Assembly (NCBI RefSeq): GCF_900143215.1
Contig: NZ_FRDM01000035.1
Location: forward strand, 1 to 39,633
DNA from: Geodermatophilus obscurus
Lineage (GTDB): Bacteria > Actinomycetota > Actinomycetes > Mycobacteriales > Geodermatophilaceae
Length of the DNA: 39,633 nt
Direction: 5' to 3'
The position numbers and the translations under genes are program-made. Positions 16,401 through 24,267 of the stretch are shown here, in pieces; the stretch's first letter is position 1, and each line of letters starts with the position of its first letter. The notes beneath the pieces are model-generated. The model ran no database searches. It was given only the letters and a program-made list of their open reading frames with translations, and was not told where the DNA came from.

Positions 16401-17048
16401 ATGCAGTGCACCCCGTACCGCGAGGCGGTCTCCGCCCGGCTCGACGGCGAGTCGCCCGGCCTGCCCGCCGGCGAGCTCGACGCGCACCTCGCCGCGTGCC
16501 CCGGCTGCGCGGCGTGGTCCCGGCAGGCGGAGCTGGTCACCCGCCGCGCCCGGCTCGCCCCCGCGCCCGTCGTGCCGGATCTCACGGCGACGGTCCTGGC
16601 CGCGCTGCCCCGCGAGCTGCCCGGCGCGGCGGCGGCCGCTCGTGCCCGGCTGGCCACCGCCGCGCTTCGGCTGGCCCTGCTCGCCGTCGGCGTCGCGCAG
16701 GCGGCGCTCGCCTGGCCGTCCCTCGTCGCCGGGACCGGCGCCATGAGCGCGCCGGTGCACATGGCCCACGAGAGCGGCGCCTGGAACCTCGGCATCGCCG
16801 CGGCCTTCCTCGCCGTGGCCGCCGCCCCCCGGCTGGCCGCGGGGGCGCTGCCCTTCCTCGGCACGGTCGCCGTGCTGCTCGCCGTCCTGACCGTCGCCGA
16901 CCTGCGGGCCGGGCACGTGGCCGCCGACCGTGCGGCCGCCCACCTGCTGCTGCTCGCCGGGGCGGCGCTGGTGGCCGCCGTCGCCTGGCGGGGACGCCGG
17001 CGCCGCTCCGCCCTGCCCGCGGTGCGCCGTGAGCGGGTGCCGGCATGA
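16401..17048 (+). CDS. Zinc-finger (zf-HC2) anti-sigma factor, membrane-bound
   Basis: This 215-residue protein starts with a zf-HC2 module, His29-x3-Cys33-x2-Cys36 in LDAHLAACPGCAAW, with Cys3 as a possible fourth ligand. Such domains bind ECF sigma factors. The rest is hydrophobic with about five membrane segments (for example LRLALLAVGVAQAALAW and LGTVAVLLAVLTV). It is divergent from the SigC-like gene and heads the copper operon, so it is the likely partner that holds the sigma factor at the membrane until a copper signal. ATG 16401 is used because the zinc-finger begins directly after it; an upstream TTG is less likely. Confidence 0.83.
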   Translation: MQCTPYREAVSARLDGESPGLPAGELDAHLAACPGCAAWSRQAELVTRRARLAPAPVVPDLTATVLAALPRELPGAAAAARARLATAALRLALLAVGVAQAALAWPSLVAGTGAMSAPVHMAHESGAWNLGIAAAFLAVAAAPRLAAGALPFLGTVAVLLAVLTVADLRAGHVAADRAAAHLLLLAGAALVAAVAWRGRRRRSALPAVRRERVPA

Positions 17049-17122
17049 CCGGGCTCGCGGGGTGCCGAGATGACGCAGCGGCCCGGGCCCGGGTGGACGG
17101 CGAGCTGCGGCGAGGAGGACAC

Positions 17123-18910
17123 GTGAGCCCCCGCGCTCCCGGGGCGCTGCTGCTCCTGCTGGCCCTGCTCGGCCTGTGGCTCGGAGCGGGGGTGGCGACC
17201 GCGCCGCCCGCCGCCGCGCACGCCGAGCTGGTGTCGACCGACCCGGGCGAGGGTGCCCGGCTCGAGGAGGCCCCCGCCCGGGTCACGCTGACCTTCACCG
17301 AGGGCGTCTCGCTCGGCGCCGGCCACACCCGGGTGCTTAACGCCTCGGGGGAGCGGGTCGACACCGGGTCGGCGACGGTCGAGGGCGACCGCGTCGTCGT
17401 CCCGCTGCGGAGCGACCTGCCCGACGACGGCTACCTCGTGAGCTACCGGGTGGTCTCGGCCGACTCGCACCCCATCTCCGGCGCCTTCTCCTTCGTCGTG
17501 GGCGACGGCGAGCTCGTGCCCACGGCCGCCTCCGACGACGCGGGCGACACCGACCCCGTGGTGGGCGCGGCGCTGCCGGCCGCCCGCTGGCTGGGCTTCG
17601 CCGGGCTGTCGCTCGCGATCGGCGTGCCGGTGCTGCTGCTGGTCGCGTGGCCGGCGGGCTGGGCCTCGGCGCGGCTGCGCCGCATGGTCACCGGCGGCCT
17701 GGCCGCCGTCGCCGCGGGCGCCGCCCTGTCCTTCCTGCTGCAGGGCCCCTACGCCGCCGGCAGCGGGCCGGGTTCGGTCGCCGATCCGGCGCTGCTGGCC
17801 GCCACGGCCGACTCGGCCAACGGGGTCGCCCACCTGCTGCGGATCGTCCTCGTGGCCGCACTGGCGGTCGTGCTGCGGTCGGTGTGGCGGCGGGGGAGAC
17901 CGTCGGTTGTGGACGCAGTCACCGGGGGCGTCCTCGCCGCCGGCCTGGTCGGCACGGTCGCCGCCGTCGGCCACCCGGTCGCCGGGCCGCTGCCGGCCCT
18001 GGCGGTGGCCGCGGCCGCGGTGCACGTCGCCGCGATGGTCGTCTGGCTGGGCGGGCTGGCCGGGCTGCTCGGCGGGGTCCTGCGCGAGGAGGCCCCCGCG
18101 GACGACCTGGCCCGGGCCCTCCCGCCGTTCTCCCGGCTGGCCGCCGGCTCGGTCACCGCGCTGGTGGTCACCGGCGTCGTCCAGTCGGTGCGCGAGGTGG
18201 GCTCACCGGCCGCCCTGGTGACGACGACCTACGGCTGGGTGCTGCTGGCCAAGCTGACCCTGGTCCTCCTGCTGCTGGCCGCGGCCGGCGTCTCCCGGGT
18301 GTGGGTGCAGCAGCACCTCGGCGTCCGGCGGTCCCGGCCCGCGCCGCGCCGCCGGGTCACCGCGCACGCGTTCGCCGGGTCCGGGGAGCCCGAGCCGGAC
18401 CCGGCGGTCGCCTCGGCCGCCGGCGCCCGCGCCGAGGTGCAGGCCGCCGCGGCCGCGGCCGAGCGGCCCGCACTGCGCCGCTCGGTGCTCGTCGAGCTCG
18501 CCGTCGGGCTCGTCGTCCTCGCGCTGTCGGCCGTGCTCGTCGGCACCCCGCCGGCGCGCGCGGAGGTCGCGCAGCCGGTGGACGTGGCGCTGCCGGTGCA
18601 GACCGCGGCGGGGGAGGACGGCAGCGTGCAGGTGTCGGTCGACCCGGCCGCCGCGGGCCCGAACACCCTGCACGTCTACCTGCTCGACGAGCGGGGCCAG
18701 TTCACCCAGCCCGTCGACATCCGGGTGACCCTCACCGAGCCGGCGCAGCAGATCGGCCCGATCGACGTCGCCCTGGAGCCCGCCGGGCCCGGCCACTACG
18801 TCGGGGACGGCATGGCGATCCCCGGCGCCGGGACCTGGACCCTCGCCGTCACCGTCCGGCTCGACGAGTTCACCGCCGGCACCGCGACCACCACCTTCCC
18901 GGTGCGCTGA
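17123..18910 (+). CDS. CopC-CopD fusion, copper resistance/uptake protein
   Basis: This 595-residue fusion has a signal peptide (1-32), then a CopC domain whose mature N-terminus is His33 (HAELVSTDPGEG), the copper-binding position of CopC, with SADSHPISGAFSF supplying the second His. From ~residue 150 a CopD domain with about eight membrane helices follows, then a cytoplasmic Arg-rich loop, another helix, and a C-terminal extracytoplasmic beta domain ending TTTFPVR. It should bind Cu(II) outside and pass it through the membrane. GTG 17123, with GAGGAGG just upstream, gives a clean signal peptide; ATG 17045, overlapping the previous stop, is an alternative. Confidence 0.9.
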   Translation: MSPRAPGALLLLLALLGLWLGAGVATAPPAAAHAELVSTDPGEGARLEEAPARVTLTFTEGVSLGAGHTRVLNASGERVDTGSATVEGDRVVVPLRSDLPDDGYLVSYRVVSADSHPISGAFSFVVGDGELVPTAASDDAGDTDPVVGAALPAARWLGFAGLSLAIGVPVLLLVAWPAGWASARLRRMVTGGLAAVAAGAALSFLLQGPYAAGSGPGSVADPALLAATADSANGVAHLLRIVLVAALAVVLRSVWRRGRPSVVDAVTGGVLAAGLVGTVAAVGHPVAGPLPALAVAAAAVHVAAMVVWLGGLAGLLGGVLREEAPADDLARALPPFSRLAAGSVTALVVTGVVQSVREVGSPAALVTTTYGWVLLAKLTLVLLLLAAAGVSRVWVQQHLGVRRSRPAPRRRVTAHAFAGSGEPEPDPAVASAAGARAEVQAAAAAAERPALRRSVLVELAVGLVVLALSAVLVGTPPARAEVAQPVDVALPVQTAAGEDGSVQVSVDPAAAGPNTLHVYLLDERGQFTQPVDIRVTLTEPAQQIGPIDVALEPAGPGHYVGDGMAIPGAGTWTLAVTVRLDEFTAGTATTTFPVR

Positions 18911-18951
18911 CCCCCCCGACCACCTGCTCCAGCCGATCCGACAGGAGAACC

Positions 18952-19692
18952 GTGTCCTCATCCCTGCCCAGACCGCTCGCGCGGCTCGGCGTCGTCGCCG
19001 TCGCCCTGCTGACGGCGCTGGCCGCCGCGCTCGCCGGAGCGGGCGCCGCGTCGGCGCACGTCGGCGTCTCCTCGACCGACGCCGCCGCCGGCGGCTTCGG
19101 CAAGCTGACCTTCCGCGTGCCCAACGAGAGCGACACCGCCAGCACCGTGGCGCTGCGCATCTCGATCCCGGAGGAGTCCGCGATGGCCTCGCTCCGGGTG
19201 CAGCCGCTGCCGGGCTGGACGGTCACCACGACCACCGCGGACCTGCAGACGCCGCTGGAGAGCCACGGCGAGCAGGTGAGCAGCTACGTGTCGGTCGTGG
19301 AGTTCCGCGCGGCGGACGGCGGCGGCATCCGGCCGGGCGAGTTCCAGGAGTTCGCGCTCTCCGGCGGGCCGTTCCCCGACAGCGACCAGCTGTCGTTCCC
19401 GGCGGTGCAGAGCTACAGCGACGGCACCGAGGCGGCGTGGATCGAGCCGACCGTCGCGGGCCAGGCCGAGCCCGAGCGCCCCGCGCCGGTGCTGACGCTG
19501 GCCGCTCCCGCCGACGCCGCCCACGGCGCGGCCGCCACGACCACGGCGACGGACACCGCGGCGACCAGCACCGGCCGCGGCGAGGCGGGCCCCGGCGCGC
19601 CGGCGCTCTTCGTGGCGATCCTCGCGTTGCTGACCGGTGTGGCCGGCGTCGTCCTGGGTTGGCGCGCGGGCCGTCGTACCGTGGCCTCGTGA
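18952..19692 (+). CDS. YcnI-like (DUF1775) copper-binding membrane-anchored protein
   Basis: This 246-residue protein has a signal peptide ending ASA and a mature N-terminus at His36 (HVGVSSTDAAAGGFGKLTFRVPNES), the DUF1775/YcnI pattern, in which the N-terminal His is a copper ligand. The domain continues through PLPGWTVTT and GGGIRPGEFQEFALSGGPFPD to VVEF-type strands, then a linker rich in Ala and Thr and a C-terminal membrane helix APALFVAILALLTGVAGVVLGW with basic residues after it. AGGAG at 18942-18946 supports GTG 18952. It lies between copCD and the SCO1 gene; the next gene overlaps by 4 bp. Confidence 0.9.
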   Translation: MSSSLPRPLARLGVVAVALLTALAAALAGAGAASAHVGVSSTDAAAGGFGKLTFRVPNESDTASTVALRISIPEESAMASLRVQPLPGWTVTTTTADLQTPLESHGEQVSSYVSVVEFRAADGGGIRPGEFQEFALSGGPFPDSDQLSFPAVQSYSDGTEAAWIEPTVAGQAEPERPAPVLTLAAPADAAHGAAATTTATDTAATSTGRGEAGPGAPALFVAILALLTGVAGVVLGWRAGRRTVAS

Positions 19693-20351
19693 ACCCGTTC
19701 TCCCGCAGCCGGCTGGCCGTCCTGACCGTCTCGGCCGGGCTCGTGCTGGCCGGCTGCGGTGGCGCGGCCGCCGACGAGGACACCGCCGCCGGGGGCCACG
19801 ACGACCACGGCGCCGTCGCGCAGGTCGAGGGCCCCGCGGACCGCTACGCCGGTCTCGACCTGCCCGACCCGTACCAGCGGCCGTCGTTCACCCTCACCGG
19901 CCCCGGCGGGCAGCCCTACGACTTCGCCGCCGAGACCGGTGGGAAGCCGACGCTGCTGTTCTTCGGCTTCACCAACTGCCCGGACATCTGCCCGACCACG
20001 ATGGCCGACGTCGCCGTCGCGCTGCGCGGGGTCGACCCGGCGCTGGCCGAGCAGGTGCAGGTGGTCTTCGTCACCACCGACCCGGCGTTCGACACCCCCG
20101 AGGTGCTCGCCGAGTACCTCGGCCGCTTCGACGCCGACCTGCCCACCCGCTTCGTGGGGCTGACCGGCGACCAGGTCGCGATCGACCAGGCGCAGCTGGC
20201 CGCCGGGGTGCCGCAGGCCGAGGACAACGGCCGGCTGCACTCCTCGCTGTTGCTGCTGTACGGCACCGACGACCTGGCGAACGTGGCCTTCGACGCGGGC
20301 AACACCAGCCGCGACATCGCCGAGGACCTCCGCCTGGTGACCGGGGCGTGA
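19689..20351 (+). CDS. SCO1/SenC family copper chaperone lipoprotein
   Basis: This 220-residue lipoprotein has a lipobox LVLAGC with acylated Cys23. The thioredoxin-like SCO domain holds the copper ligands Cys97 and Cys101 (NCPDICPTT) and His184 (NGRLHSSLL). An N-terminal stretch GGHDDHGA after the lipid anchor adds more histidines. SCO proteins deliver copper to the CuA centre of cytochrome oxidase or keep it reduced. The GTG start overlaps the YcnI stop (GTGA), and the following gene overlaps in the same way, so these three are translationally coupled. Confidence 0.92.
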   Translation: MNPFSRSRLAVLTVSAGLVLAGCGGAAADEDTAAGGHDDHGAVAQVEGPADRYAGLDLPDPYQRPSFTLTGPGGQPYDFAAETGGKPTLLFFGFTNCPDICPTTMADVAVALRGVDPALAEQVQVVFVTTDPAFDTPEVLAEYLGRFDADLPTRFVGLTGDQVAIDQAQLAAGVPQAEDNGRLHSSLLLLYGTDDLANVAFDAGNTSRDIAEDLRLVTGA

Positions 20352-21412
20352 TCCGCGCGGCGGCCCGCCTGCTGGTCGTCGTCCTCGGGGCCCTGGCCGG
20401 CCTGCTGCTCGCCGGTCCGGCGCAGGCGCACGTCGGCGGCGGAGCGGCCGGCAGCGACTTCGACGCGCGCGTGCTCGCCGTCGATCCCGCGCTGCCGGGG
20501 GTCGCGGTGCGGGTGCTCTCCTTCGGCGACGAGTTCGAGGTGGTCAACCCGACCGCGGCCGAGGTCGAGGTGCCCGGCTACTCCGACGAGCCCTACCTGC
20601 GCATCGGCCCTGACGGCGTGTGGCGCAACGCGAACAGCCCGGCCACCTACATCAACCTCGACCGGTTCGGCCGCACGACGCTGCCGCCGCACGCCGACCC
20701 CGACGCCGAGCCGGACTGGGTGCAGGTCTCGACGGAGCCGAGCTTCGTCTGGCACGACCACCGGACGCACTGGATGAGCGAGGACCTGTTGCCGCCGCAG
20801 GTGGCCGCCGACCCGACCCGTGAGCACCTGGTGTCGTCGTGGGTGGTGCCGTTGACCTACGGCGGCACCGAGGTGCAGGTGCGCGGTGAGCTGTCGTGGA
20901 GCCCGCCGCCCCCGGCCTGGGTGGTGTGGCCGGTCTACGTCGTCCTGGCGCTGGCACCGGTCGCCGCCGCGCTGGTCGCCCGGGAGCCTCGTCTGCTGGG
21001 GGTGCTGCTGGTGGTCGGCGGCGGTGCCGCGGTGTACCACGCGGTGACCACGCCGGAACCCGCGGTGAGCGTCTCCTCGCATGCCGGCGCGCTCGTCTCG
21101 GCGCTGCTGCCCGGGCTGGCCGCGCTCGCCGTCGCGGTCGGCGGCCTGGTCGCCGCGGTGCGCGGCCGCGGCGGGCTGACCGCCCTGCTGGCCGTCGTCC
21201 TCGGGTGGCTGCTGCTGGTGCAGGGGCTGCCCGACGTCGACGTGCTGTGGACGGCGAACGTGCTGGCCGAGGGGCCGGTGCTGCTGACCCGCGCGGCCGT
21301 GGCGGTGCTCGTGGCCCTCGGCGCCGGCTGCGTCGTGGGCGGGCTGGTCGCCACCCGCCGCTTCCGTGAGCGGCCGGGCCGGCCGGCCGACGCGTCCCTG
21401 GTGCGGGTCTGA
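20348..21412 (+). CDS. Membrane protein of the copper operon, function unknown, possible new copper binder
   Basis: This 354-residue protein has a signal peptide ending AQA and a mature N-terminus His28 (HVGGGAAGSDF), mirroring CopC and YcnI upstream. A ~170-residue extracytoplasmic domain follows, containing SFGDEFEVVNPTAAEVEVPGY and a His cluster WHDHRTHW (135-142); the C-terminal half has about five membrane helices and ends in an Arg-rich tail. I do not recognise a named family. Context and the histidines suggest copper handling, perhaps as a partner of SCO1. The GTG start overlaps the SCO1 stop by 4 bp, and palindromes after 21413 end the operon. Confidence 0.75.
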   Translation: MIRAAARLLVVVLGALAGLLLAGPAQAHVGGGAAGSDFDARVLAVDPALPGVAVRVLSFGDEFEVVNPTAAEVEVPGYSDEPYLRIGPDGVWRNANSPATYINLDRFGRTTLPPHADPDAEPDWVQVSTEPSFVWHDHRTHWMSEDLLPPQVAADPTREHLVSSWVVPLTYGGTEVQVRGELSWSPPPPAWVVWPVYVVLALAPVAAALVAREPRLLGVLLVVGGGAAVYHAVTTPEPAVSVSSHAGALVSALLPGLAALAVAVGGLVAAVRGRGGLTALLAVVLGWLLLVQGLPDVDVLWTANVLAEGPVLLTRAAVAVLVALGAGCVVGGLVATRRFRERPGRPADASLVRV

Positions 21413-21500
21413 GAGAGGACCCCCGGCCCCCGCCACGTGGCCCCCTCCCGGGGTCCACCGCGAGCTCGCGAGCGGTGGGGAGGAGGGGGCCTTCTTCCTG
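21413..21500. terminator. GC-rich palindromes between convergent operons
   Basis: CGCGAGCTCGCG (21459-21470) is a perfect 12-bp palindrome flanked by imperfect arms, GGCCCCCTCC on the left pairing with GGAGGAGGGGGCC on the right. It separates the copper operon from the convergent cytidylyltransferase gene and probably works in both directions. Confidence 0.5.
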
Positions 21501-21535
21501 CGGCAGGCCGCGTGGCGGGGGGAGGGGACGCTCTG

Positions 21536-22336
21536 CTACGCCGGGTCGCCGGTGACCGGCTGCAGGTGGCTGCGCTCGGCGAACAGCGCGTTCGCCCGCT
21601 CCAGGTCGGCTTCGAAGTCCACCTCGACGGCGGCGTGCTCCGAGATGTCCAGCGGGCGCCAGCGCAGCCCCGCCGAGGCGATCGCGGTCTCGATGCCGCG
21701 CTCGAAGTAGTCCTGCTCCGCGCAGGTCGCCAGGTGCTCGATCAGCACCGGCTTGTCGGCGGCGCCGACGTGGTTGATGCCGACCGCCTCGCCGAGGCCG
21801 CCGACCACGGTCTTGGACAGCTCGTCGATCCAGCCCTCGGCGTCGACGGTGTACTTGACCTCCTCGTCGGCGACGGTGGAGGTGTCGACGCAGACGAAGC
21901 TCTCGTCGGCCCGCAGCGCCGGCAGGGCGGTCTCGAGCACGGCCGGGTCGAAGACGACGTCGCCGTTGAGCCACAGCACGCCACCGTCGCGGGTGTTCCG
22001 CAGGGCACGCAGCAGGCTTTGCGAGGTGTTGGTGACCCGGTAGTCGGGGTTGTAGGTGAAGCGCACGTCGGGGACCGCCCGCATGACGCGCTCGGCCTCG
22101 AACCCGACGACCACGGTGATGTCGACCGAGGGGCCGAGCACCGAGCGCAGCCCGTCGAGCTGGCGCTGCAGGATGCTGCGCCCGTCGTGCAGCGGGGTCA
22201 GCGGCTTGGGCCAGGGCCGGCCCAGCCGGGTGCCCATCCCGGCGGCCAGGATGACCACCTGGACGGGTACGTCCAGGCCCGGGGCGGCAGGGGCCGGCCC
22301 GGTCATTTCGGCGGTGGTGGCGCGGTCAGCGAGCAC
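21536..22336 (-). CDS. Nucleotidyltransferase, CTP:phosphocholine/polyol-phosphate cytidylyltransferase-like
   Basis: This 266-residue sugar-phosphate nucleotidyltransferase fold has the signature VQVVILAAGMGTRLGRPWPKPLTPL, which binds the nucleotide triphosphate, then GVLWLNGDVVFD with the metal-binding Asp, and DISEHAAVEVDFEADLERA near the C-terminus. Sequence style resembles LicC-type enzymes that load phosphocholine or other alcohol phosphates with CMP. The next gene upstream encodes a CDP-glycerol-type polymerase, which fits a CDP-alcohol product. GTG 22336 is chosen: GAGGAGGGG lies just upstream and the start overlaps the previous stop. Last gene of the operon. Confidence 0.8.
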   Translation of the reverse strand: MLADRATTAEMTGPAPAAPGLDVPVQVVILAAGMGTRLGRPWPKPLTPLHDGRSILQRQLDGLRSVLGPSVDITVVVGFEAERVMRAVPDVRFTYNPDYRVTNTSQSLLRALRNTRDGGVLWLNGDVVFDPAVLETALPALRADESFVCVDTSTVADEEVKYTVDAEGWIDELSKTVVGGLGEAVGINHVGAADKPVLIEHLATCAEQDYFERGIETAIASAGLRWRPLDISEHAAVEVDFEADLERANALFAERSHLQPVTGDPA

Positions 22337-23444
22337 GGTCGTCCCCTCCTCGGGTGGTGGTCCCACCGGCCGGTGCCGGCGGGAAGAGCAGGTCGAGGAC
22401 GCGCTCGGTGGCGTGCCCGTCCTCCAGGTGGCAGAAGGTCTGCCGGAACTCGGCGTAGCGGGTGGCGTGGCGCTCCCGCACCCCGTCGAGGTCGGCGATG
22501 GCGTCGATCAGCTCCGTGCTGGTGGACAGCATCGGCCCGGGGGCGACGTCCTCCAGGTCGAAGTAGAACCCGCGCAGCTCGTCGCGGAAGTAGGCCAGGT
22601 CGTAGGTGAAGAACAGCATCGGCCGGCCGGTGATGGCGAAATCGAACATGGTCGAGGAGTAGTCGGTGACCATCGCGTCGGCGGCCAGGTACAGGTCCCG
22701 GATGTCGGGGTGGCTGCAGACGTCGTGCACCGGGGAGCCGTCGACGACCTCCAGCCGGTCCATGACCATGTTGTGCAGCCGCAGCAGCAGCACGTGGTCC
22801 TTCCCGAGCCGGGCGGTGAACTCCTCGAGGTCGACGGGGAACTCGAAGTCCTGCGGGCCGGTCTTGTTGAACACCAGGTCGTCGCGCCAGGTGGGTGTGT
22901 AGAGGACGACGGTCTGGTCGTCACCGATGCCGAGGTCGGCGCGGACGGCGGCCCGGACGGCGTCCCGCTGCGGGCTGCTCAGCAGGTCGTTGCGCGGGTA
23001 GCCGGTCTCGTGGATCTCCCCGCGGTAGCCGAAGGCGTTGCGCAGCCGCGGGGTGCTGGCCGCGTTCGGCGACAGCAGCAGGTCCCACTTCGCGATGTCG
23101 TGCTCCAGATAGGCCAGCCGGCCCTCCGGCGCCCAGCGGACGTCGTTGTGGATCCGCTTGAGCGGGGTGCCGTGCCAGGTCTGCAGGTACCGGGCACCGG
23201 GTTTCTTCTCCCAGTCCAGCGGGATGTGGTCGTTGGAGACGACCAGGTCCGCGCCCTCCAGTGCCGCGATCGACTCAGGGCTGCCGAAGGTCACCGTGGC
23301 GACGTCGTCGGGGAAGGTCGCCTGGGTGTGCGGGGCCGACAGCCACGTGGAGGTCGCCTCGACACCGCGCTCGAGCAGCCCTTCGTAGAGCGCGCGGGGG
23401 CTGTCGGAGAAGTGGCCGCGGAAGGCCACGTAGACGATGTTCAC
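22326..23444 (-). CDS. CDP-glycerol glycerophosphotransferase family protein (TagB/TagF-like)
   Basis: This 372-residue enzyme carries the family motifs YLQTWHGTPLKRIHNDVRW, VLYTPTWRDD and VTDYSSTMFDFAITGRPMLFFTYDL, which bind the CDP-alcohol and acceptor. Family members transfer glycerol- or ribitol-phosphate onto teichoic acid chains at the inner face of the membrane; length suits a primase-like or short polymerase form without a long N-terminal domain. The GTG start at 23444 overlaps the HAD stop (GTGA) and has GGAGG upstream. With the neighbouring dehydrogenase, phosphatase and cytidylyltransferase it forms a plausible route to a polyol-phosphate polymer. Confidence 0.87.
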   Translation of the reverse strand: MNIVYVAFRGHFSDSPRALYEGLLERGVEATSTWLSAPHTQATFPDDVATVTFGSPESIAALEGADLVVSNDHIPLDWEKKPGARYLQTWHGTPLKRIHNDVRWAPEGRLAYLEHDIAKWDLLLSPNAASTPRLRNAFGYRGEIHETGYPRNDLLSSPQRDAVRAAVRADLGIGDDQTVVLYTPTWRDDLVFNKTGPQDFEFPVDLEEFTARLGKDHVLLLRLHNMVMDRLEVVDGSPVHDVCSHPDIRDLYLAADAMVTDYSSTMFDFAITGRPMLFFTYDLAYFRDELRGFYFDLEDVAPGPMLSTSTELIDAIADLDGVRERHATRYAEFRQTFCHLEDGHATERVLDLLFPPAPAGGTTTRGGDDRAR

Positions 23445-24256
23445 CCATCTCCTCCCGTGGGGATCAGGTCGCCGGCGGCCCGGCGGGCGAGCACCGGGAG
23501 CAGCAGGTCGGCCAGCTGCTGCCAGGAGTCGACCACGGTGAGCACGCCGGCGTCGAACAGCGCCGCTGCCCGCTCGGCGCGCTCGGCCTCCGGGACGAAC
23601 AGCAGGTTGCCCACGGTCGGGCAGCCCGCCCGTACCGCCGACAGGGCACCGGGGACGGAGTCCTCGACGGCCAGCCCCGCCTCGGGGGCGATGCCCAGCT
23701 GCTCGCAGGCGTGCAGGTAGACGGCCGGGTCGGGCTTGCTGGTGGGCACCGGCAGCGAGTCCTCGGCGCTGAAGCGCACGGCGGGCGGGATGAGCTCGTC
23801 CAGGCCGGTGGCGGTGAAGCACGTGGCCAGCCGGGTCAGCGCGCTGGAGCTCACCGCGGCCGGGCGCAGGTACGCCGACAGGGCGGTGAGCGCGGCCGTC
23901 GTCGGCTCGTGCGGGGTGAGGGTCGCGCCCAGGTGCGCGGTCACGGCCCGCTTCTCCTCGGCGACCCACGGCTCGACGTCGAGGTCCGGGTGCCCGGCCT
24001 CGGCGGCCAGCCGGCGCGACGTCGTCCGGAAGTTCATGCCGGTGGTGGCCAGCCGCAGCTCCTCCGCGGTGAACCGGCGGTCCACGCCGAGGTCGGCGAG
24101 GAGGCGGTTGGTCACGTCGGCGGAGGCGACGAAGGCCGGTTCCTCGGAGGGGAACAGGTTGCCGTCGGCGTCGCAGAGGAGGGCTTCGAGCCGCGCGACG
24201 AGCGGCTCGGGGAGGGCGGGCGCCGGGGCGCTGCCTCCGGAGGGGGCTGTGGTCAT
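23441..24256 (-). CDS. HAD-superfamily hydrolase
   Basis: This 271-residue protein has the HAD nucleophile motif in LLCDADGNLFPSEEP, motif II at VSSSALTRL, motif III Lys in PTSKPDPAVY and motif IV VEDSVPGALSA, with an alpha-helical cap in between. The pattern fits a phosphatase acting on a small sugar or polyol phosphate. ATG 24256 is chosen because AGGAG lies just before it; another ATG at 24271 overlaps the dehydrogenase stop and is a possible coupled start. It sits between a polyol dehydrogenase and a CDP-glycerol-type transferase, so its substrate is probably an intermediate of the same pathway. Confidence 0.85.
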   Translation of the reverse strand: MTTAPSGGSAPAPALPEPLVARLEALLCDADGNLFPSEEPAFVASADVTNRLLADLGVDRRFTAEELRLATTGMNFRTTSRRLAAEAGHPDLDVEPWVAEEKRAVTAHLGATLTPHEPTTAALTALSAYLRPAAVSSSALTRLATCFTATGLDELIPPAVRFSAEDSLPVPTSKPDPAVYLHACEQLGIAPEAGLAVEDSVPGALSAVRAGCPTVGNLLFVPEAERAERAAALFDAGVLTVVDSWQQLADLLLPVLARRAAGDLIPTGGDG

Positions 24257-24267
24257 GGGACTCCTGG

